From Cyclobacteriaceae bacterium (GTDB taxonomy: Bacteria; Bacteroidota; Bacteroidia; Cytophagales; Cyclobacteriaceae): a stretch of 59,502 bases of DNA. This document shows positions 55,516 to 59,502 of the stretch, in pieces. The position numbers and the translations under genes are program-made. The stretch covers positions 1-59,502 of the forward strand of contig JAHEGY010000010.1 of assembly GCA_024644875.1 (NCBI GenBank). Reading direction: 5' to 3'. How positions within the stretch are numbered: position 1 is the first letter of the stretch; each line of letters begins with the position of its first letter. The notes beneath the pieces were generated by a model. It was not told where the DNA came from, did no database searches, and saw nothing but the letters and a program-made list of their open reading frames with translations.

Positions 55516-58260
55516 TTATTTTTCGAATGCAGAATTAATTATGACCTGTTGTTCCTCCGTATGGACTTTCATAAATCCGGTCGCTGGGGAGGCACTCGAT
55601 TTTCTGGCAATGATCCTATCGATCTTACCTTTATAAGTCCTTAATATAAAATCTCTTCCACCCATATTTTCCGGTTCTTCCTGCAACCATACCGTTTCAG
55701 TTTTGGGGTATTTTTTCAGAACCTGGGCCAGTTGTCGTTCCGGGAAAGGATAGAATTGTTCAAGTCGAATGAGGGCTACATCCTTTATCCCGCGTTTCTC
55801 CTGTTCTTTCCTTAGATCATAGAAGACTTTTCCGCTACATATAATGATTCTCCGGACTTTATTTTTCGTTACAAAACCATCATCGATTACTTCCTCGAAA
55901 TGTCCTTTTGTAAAATCGGATACAGGTGATATAACTTCAGGATGTCTCAGGAGAGATTTCGGAGACATTACTATGCAGGGTTTTCTGAAATTCCAGGTCA
56001 CCTGCCTTCTTAGAAGATGGAAAAAATTAGCGGGGGTAGTAAGATTGGCTATAACGATATTATTTTCGGCGGCAAGCTGCAGAAACCGCTCCGGTCTTGC
56101 ACTGGAATGCTCAGGTCCCTGTCCTTCATAGCCATGTGGCAGCAGGAGTACTATGCCATTCATCCTTTGCCATTTGCTTTCCGCACTTGCGATGAACTGA
56201 TCTATGATCACCTGTGCTCCATTTGCGAAATCTCCAAACTGGGCTTCCCAGATTACGAGGGCATTTGGGGTTGCCATGGAATAACCATATTCAAATCCTA
56301 AAATACCATATTCAGAAAGGGGTGAATTAAAGATCCTGAATTTCTCCTGACCTTCCTTGATATTACAAAGGAAGCAATATGATTCATTTGTCTCCGCATC
56401 AAATACCATAGAATGCCGGTGTGAAAATGTCCCTCTCTTCACATCCTGCCCTGACATCCGTACGATCACTTTCTCAAGGAGCAGGGATCCGTAAGCAAGA
56501 AGTTCAGCATCCGCCCAGGATAAGTTTTTTCTCTTGAAGAAATTAGCTTCTCTTTCTTTGATCAGTTTTTCAATTTGCCTTAAAGGCTGAAATCCTTCCG
56601 GTAGTTTGATCAATGCTTTGCCGACGAGATTCACAGTATTTGAAGAAATTCCTGTATTTGGGGATTTATTGAAAACCTTATCATCTGGTTTCTTCATAAG
56701 TTTCCATTCCTCCTCGATTTTCTGAGGCTTATAGGGGAGGGGGTTCTGCTTTACCAGATTTAACCTGTCCTGCAACAAGGATCGGAATTCAATGTCCATA
56801 TTTTTAGCCAATTCCGCATCCAGGTCTTTTCTTTCTATCAACCTTTTAGTATAGATCTCCCTTGGATTTGGATGTCTTGCAATGAGATTATATAATCTCG
56901 GTTGTGTAAACTTCGGTTCATCGCTCTCATTATGTCCATGACGCCGATAGCACAGGATATCAAGATATATATCCTTATTAAAGGTTTGCCTGAATTCAAC
57001 TGCCAGTTTTGCGCCAAAAATGATGGCTTCGGGATCGTCGCCGTTTATGTGTAATACCGGAGCATCAACGGTCTTGGCTATATCGGTACAATATATGCTG
57101 GATCTTGCGTCATCGTAATCAGTGGTGAAACCCACCTGATTATTAATAACTATATGGATGGTGCCTCCCAGGCGATATCCCGGCAGGTTCGTCATCTGGG
57201 TGATCTCATAGATAATGCCCTGACCGGCAATGGCAGCATCACCATGGATGAGTATCGGGATAGCTTTCTCTTCTATTCCATCATATTCATCATCAATCTG
57301 ACCGCGTACATAGCCCAGAACGACCGAATCCACAGCCTCCAGGTGCGAGGGATTAGGCGAGAGTTTAAGATAAATTGACTTTCCGGATTCAGTTTTAATT
57401 TCACTGTTATATCCCAAATGATATTTAACATCACCATAGCCATAAGTAAGATCAGGGGTGATGTTACCTTCAAACTCACTGAATATTTCTTCATATGTCT
57501 TTCCCATGATATTGGCCAGTACATTCAACCGACCCCTGTGTGCCATTCCTATATTAACTTCCCTTACCTTATTTGCGGCGGCCAGTTCTATGATCAAGTC
57601 AAGTGCCGGGATAAGGTTTTCTCCCCCTTCAAGTGAAAACCTTTTTTGCCCAATATATTTTGTGTGCAGGAAGTTCTCGAAAACGACGGCCTCATTCAGT
57701 TTCGTCAATATTCTGTGTTTCTCCTTTTGTGAGGGGGAGTAGTTCAAAAACTCTCTTTCAGCTTTTTGCTTGAACCAGTCGAGGATATCCGGATTTCTAA
57801 TATACATGTATTCGAAACCGATAGGCCCCAGATAAACTGTCTTAAGTGTTTCTACTATTTTTTTTAAAGTAGCCTTACCGATTCCAATTCGACTTCCGAC
57901 TTCAAATTCCTTATTCAGGTCTTCGTCCGAAAGTCCAAAGTCAGCTAGATCCAGAAATACTTTATGAGGACGCCTTGGCCGGATAGGGTTGGTGTCTGAT
58001 TTCAGATGTCCGCGTGTACGATAACCATGTATCAATTCACGAACCCTGGTTTCAAGGGTAGTGCCCTCCACAGCAATTTGGTCATAGGTATCATCCCCGT
58101 TTGTTTTTACCTTATCATCTTTGAAGTCAAGTGAGAATTCAAATCCTTCGAAGAATCTTTGCCAGCTAGGGTCTACAGATTCCGGATCTTCAAGAAAGGC
58201 CTTGTATAGTTCTTCGATATATGCACCATGTGCATTTGATATGTAAGAATATCTGTCCAT
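55516..58260 (-). CDS. sucA: 2-oxoglutarate dehydrogenase E1 component
   Basis: ThDP-dependent decarboxylase of the TCA cycle. 914 aa. The N-terminal E2-binding segment [20 protein letters not shown] is present. Typical motifs are [24 protein letters not shown], the ThDP-loop region [14 protein letters not shown], and [12 protein letters not shown]. The C-terminal half contains [19 protein letters not shown] and [20 protein letters not shown]. It is the first gene of sucA-sucB-lpd, and its presence indicates a complete oxidative TCA cycle. Confidence 0.97.
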   Translation of the reverse strand: MDRYSYISNAHGAYIEELYKAFLEDPESVDPSWQRFFEGFEFSLDFKDDKVKTNGDDTYDQIAVEGTTLETRVRELIHGYRTRGHLKSDTNPIRPRRPHKVFLDLADFGLSDEDLNKEFEVGSRIGIGKATLKKIVETLKTVYLGPIGFEYMYIRNPDILDWFKQKAEREFLNYSPSQKEKHRILTKLNEAVVFENFLHTKYIGQKRFSLEGGENLIPALDLIIELAAANKVREVNIGMAHRGRLNVLANIMGKTYEEIFSEFEGNITPDLTYGYGDVKYHLGYNSEIKTESGKSIYLKLSPNPSHLEAVDSVVLGYVRGQIDDEYDGIEEKAIPILIHGDAAIAGQGIIYEITQMTNLPGYRLGGTIHIVINNQVGFTTDYDDARSSIYCTDIAKTVDAPVLHINGDDPEAIIFGAKLAVEFRQTFNKDIYLDILCYRRHGHNESDEPKFTQPRLYNLIARHPNPREIYTKRLIERKDLDAELAKNMDIEFRSLLQDRLNLVKQNPLPYKPQKIEEEWKLMKKPDDKVFNKSPNTGISSNTVNLVGKALIKLPEGFQPLRQIEKLIKEREANFFKRKNLSWADAELLAYGSLLLEKVIVRMSGQDVKRGTFSHRHSMVFDAETNESYCFLCNIKEGQEKFRIFNSPLSEYGILGFEYGYSMATPNALVIWEAQFGDFANGAQVIIDQFIASAESKWQRMNGIVLLLPHGYEGQGPEHSSARPERFLQLAAENNIVIANLTTPANFFHLLRRQVTWNFRKPCIVMSPKSLLRHPEVISPVSDFTKGHFEEVIDDGFVTKNKVRRIIICSGKVFYDLRKEQEKRGIKDVALIRLEQFYPFPERQLAQVLKKYPKTETVWLQEEPENMGGRDFILRTYKGKIDRIIARKSSASPATGFMKVHTEEQQVIINSAFEK

Positions 58261-58281
58261 GATTTAATTTTCGGAGTTCAA

Positions 58282-58289
58282 CAAAAGTA
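58282..58289 (-). promoter_or_regulatory. Candidate -7 element of the sucA-sucB-lpd operon (TACTTTTG)
   Basis: The minus strand reads TACTTTTG, matching TAnnTTTG, 21 nt before the sucA ATG. A T-rich TTTTTA sequence about 20 nt upstream may serve as the -33 region. Confidence 0.45.
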
Positions 58290-58424
58290 TAAAGCTATTT
58301 TCATTATTAAAAATCGCTTACGCGAATATACAATTATTATAAAAGTCATTCACTTATTATACCAATGTGCAAGGGAAAACGTTGTTTGCAGGTTGTAGGC
58401 GAACAAGGATTATATTAGATCATA

Positions 58425-58456
58425 TTTTCATAGTTAAATAAAATATTGTAAATTTG
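58425..58456 (+). promoter_or_regulatory. Promoter of rpsP
   Basis: TTTT at 58425-58428, a 20 nt spacer, then TAAATTTG at 58449-58456. The -7 match is perfect. The expected transcript has a leader of about 40 nt before the ATG at 58506. Confidence 0.5.
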
Positions 58457-58505
58457 CGTTCCTTTTTTAAACATGGACGAGTTCCAAACATAAAACAAAA
58501 AAAGA

Positions 58506-59502
58506 ATGGCAGTAAAAATTAGATTAGCACGTCGAGGACGTAAAAAACTGGCACTGTACGACGTTGTCGTAGCTGACGTCAGATCACCACGAGATGGTCG
58601 TTATATTGAAAAACTCGGAATATTCAATCCGAATACTGATCCTGTAACCGTTGACATCAATGATGATAAGGCACTTGACTGGATCATGAAAGGGGCACAA
58701 CCCACCGATTCCGCAAGGACAATCCTTTCCAAGAGAGGAATTATGCTGAGAAAACATTTGCAGATCGGGGTTCAAAAAGGCGCAATTACCCAGGAAGAGG
58801 CTGATAAGAGATTTCAGGCATGGCTTAAAGAGCGTGAAGGTAAGAACCAGGCAAATGTTGACCAGATAACCAAGAAGCAGGAAGCTGAAAAGAAATCCAG
58901 ACTGGAGGCTGAAAGAAAAATAAGTGAAGCAAGAGCAGAGGAGTTAAATAAAAAGGCCGCCGCCTTAGCACAGCAAGCTGCTGAAGCTGAAGCTCAGGAT
59001 TCAGAAGAAGCTGACGAGGTAGAACAGGGAAGTGTTGACGCACAGGCTGAAAGTACTGAAGCTCCGGCGGAGGAACCCGCTGAAGCGGTAAAGGCAGAAG
59101 CAGAAACTTCAGATACGAAAAAAACCGAAACTTCATCTGAAGATAAATCTGACGTTGAAGAAAAGGCCGCAGAAAAGGTAGGAGAAGAGCCTAAGCCGGA
59201 AGCGAAAGCAAAGGAAGAGGAAACACCTGAAGATAAAAAAGAAGAAAAACCTGCTGCTGAGGAAACTAACACTGAAGAGACCAAAGCTGAAGAGACTAAA
59301 GCTGAGGAAACTAACACTGAAGAGACCAAAGCTGAAGAGACTAAAGCTGAGGAAACTAACACTGAAGAAACCAAAGCTGAAGAGACTAAAGCTGAGGAAA
59401 CTAAAGAAGAAGTAAACGAGGAGGTCAAGGGAGTTGAACCTGAAAAGGTTGAGGATAAGGCCCCCGAAGCGGAAGAAGCTGCTCCAGCCGCCGAAGAGGC
59501 AG
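58506..59502 (+). CDS. rpsP: Ribosomal protein S16 with a very long acidic repeat-bearing tail, 3'-truncated by the window edge
   Basis: The frame starts at ATG 58506 and is still open at the window edge (332 codons, no stop). Residues 1 to ~85 are ordinary S16 (MAVKIRLARRGRKKLALYDV, the SPRDGRYIEKLGIFNP segment, DWIMKGAQPTDSARTILS). Residues ~95-165 are a Lys/Glu/Ala-rich predicted coiled coil (KKQEAEKKSRLEAERKISEA). From ~165 on the protein is almost purely Glu, Ala, Lys and Thr and includes three 15-residue tandem repeats (254-298). Typical S16 is 80-100 aa; Bacteroidota versions often have a tail, but over 330 aa is extreme. It is opposite in direction to the suc operon. Confidence 0.93.
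   Translation, partial: MAVKIRLARRGRKKLALYDVVVADVRSPRDGRYIEKLGIFNPNTDPVTVDINDDKALDWIMKGAQPTDSARTILSKRGIMLRKHLQIGVQKGAITQEEADKRFQAWLKEREGKNQANVDQITKKQEAEKKSRLEAERKISEARAEELNKKAAALAQQAAEAEAQDSEEADEVEQGSVDAQAESTEAPAEEPAEAVKAEAETSDTKKTETSSEDKSDVEEKAAEKVGEEPKPEAKAKEEETPEDKKEEKPAAEETNTEETKAEETKAEETNTEETKAEETKAEETNTEETKAEETKAEETKEEVNEEVKGVEPEKVEDKAPEAEEAAPAAEEA
59265..59399 (+). repeat. Three 45 bp in-frame tandem repeats in the rpsP tail
   Basis: Units at 59265-59309, 59310-59354 and 59355-59399, each starting ACTAACACTGAAGA and encoding TNTEETKAEETKAEE. The three copies differ at one silent position (G to A in unit 3). Each unit is itself made of shorter ETKAE modules, and a degraded fourth copy (TKEE...) follows. 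Confidence 0.95.

Noticed and set aside
58994-59428. Minus-strand ORF of 144 codons, rich in Ser/Val/Ala repeats
   Set aside because: It is the antisense of the repeat-bearing rpsP tail; its repetitiveness is only the complement of the GAA/GCT-rich coding strand.
1-59502. CRISPR arrays, tRNA/rRNA genes, transposases, phage genes, toxin-antitoxin or restriction systems
   Set aside because: I looked through the spacers and ORF contents on both strands and found no direct-repeat arrays, cloverleaf-like sequences or mobile-element genes.

Overview
This 59.5 kb window is chromosomal core sequence from a member of the Bacteroidota (Bacteroidetes), closer in gene content to aerobic Bacteroidales- or Cytophaga/Flavobacteria-type lineages than to gut Bacteroides. 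The grounds are AT-rich spacers, promoters of the lineage-specific TTTG / TAnnTTTG type, start sites without clear Shine-Dalgarno sequences, a DUF4834 protein, the short CarB, the zinc-less AccD and TGT variants seen in this phylum, an Nqr subunit, and a two-lipoyl-domain 2-oxoglutarate dehydrogenase E2. No rRNA, tRNA, CRISPR array, prophage, insertion sequence or defence island is visible.

Layout. 1-9.4 kb (minus strand): partial der, glyS, a CPA2-type cation/proton antiporter, and a complete threonine operon thrA-thrB-thrC preceded by a 295 bp leader with two tiny upstream ORFs and a long inverted repeat. 9.4-14.2 kb: a doubtful small ORF, a DUF2911 protein, a secreted alpha/beta hydrolase, an M28 peptidase, an ArsC/Spx-like protein and MazG. 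14.3-20.8 kb: a small Cys-containing membrane protein with glmM and a cysteine desulfurase, then hemH, a PhzF-family protein, fabI and ispE. 20.7-23.9 kb (minus): tgt, an LptF/LptG-type permease and an EamA transporter as one operon. 24-32.5 kb (plus): glycosyltransferase, sigma factor, rsmG and dnaE in one run, then trxA with its own promoter and terminator, then waaA-rsgA. 32.5-35.6 kb (minus): a three-gene polysaccharide cluster (GNAT/FemAB-like, flippase, glycosyltransferase). 35.7-38.4 kb: EamA transporter, secreted TPR-like protein, YigZ. 38.3-46.9 kb: M14 carboxypeptidase, a TonB-dependent receptor, an unrecognised lipoprotein and a degenerate ureohydrolase. 47-52.4 kb (minus): solitary nqrF, accD, DUF4834, carB. 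52.5-58.3 kb (minus): the 2-oxoglutarate dehydrogenase operon sucA-sucB-lpd. 58.5 kb to the end (plus): rpsP, with a very long acidic tail that runs off the window.

Metabolically the window supports aerobic central metabolism (2-oxoglutarate dehydrogenase, Na+-pumping NADH dehydrogenase, ferrochelatase), envelope building (waaA, LptF/G, glmM, flippase and glycosyltransferases), fatty acid synthesis (accD, fabI), threonine and carbamoyl-phosphate synthesis, and translation and replication housekeeping. I do not see a clear new multi-gene system. The most unusual items are the giant repeat-bearing tail on ribosomal protein S16, the thrA leader with two uORFs whose start codons sit in opposite arms of an 11 bp inverted repeat, the loss of zinc ligands in both TGT and AccD, a ureohydrolase lacking half of its metal ligands, and a hairpin between a candidate promoter and the TonB receptor gene.
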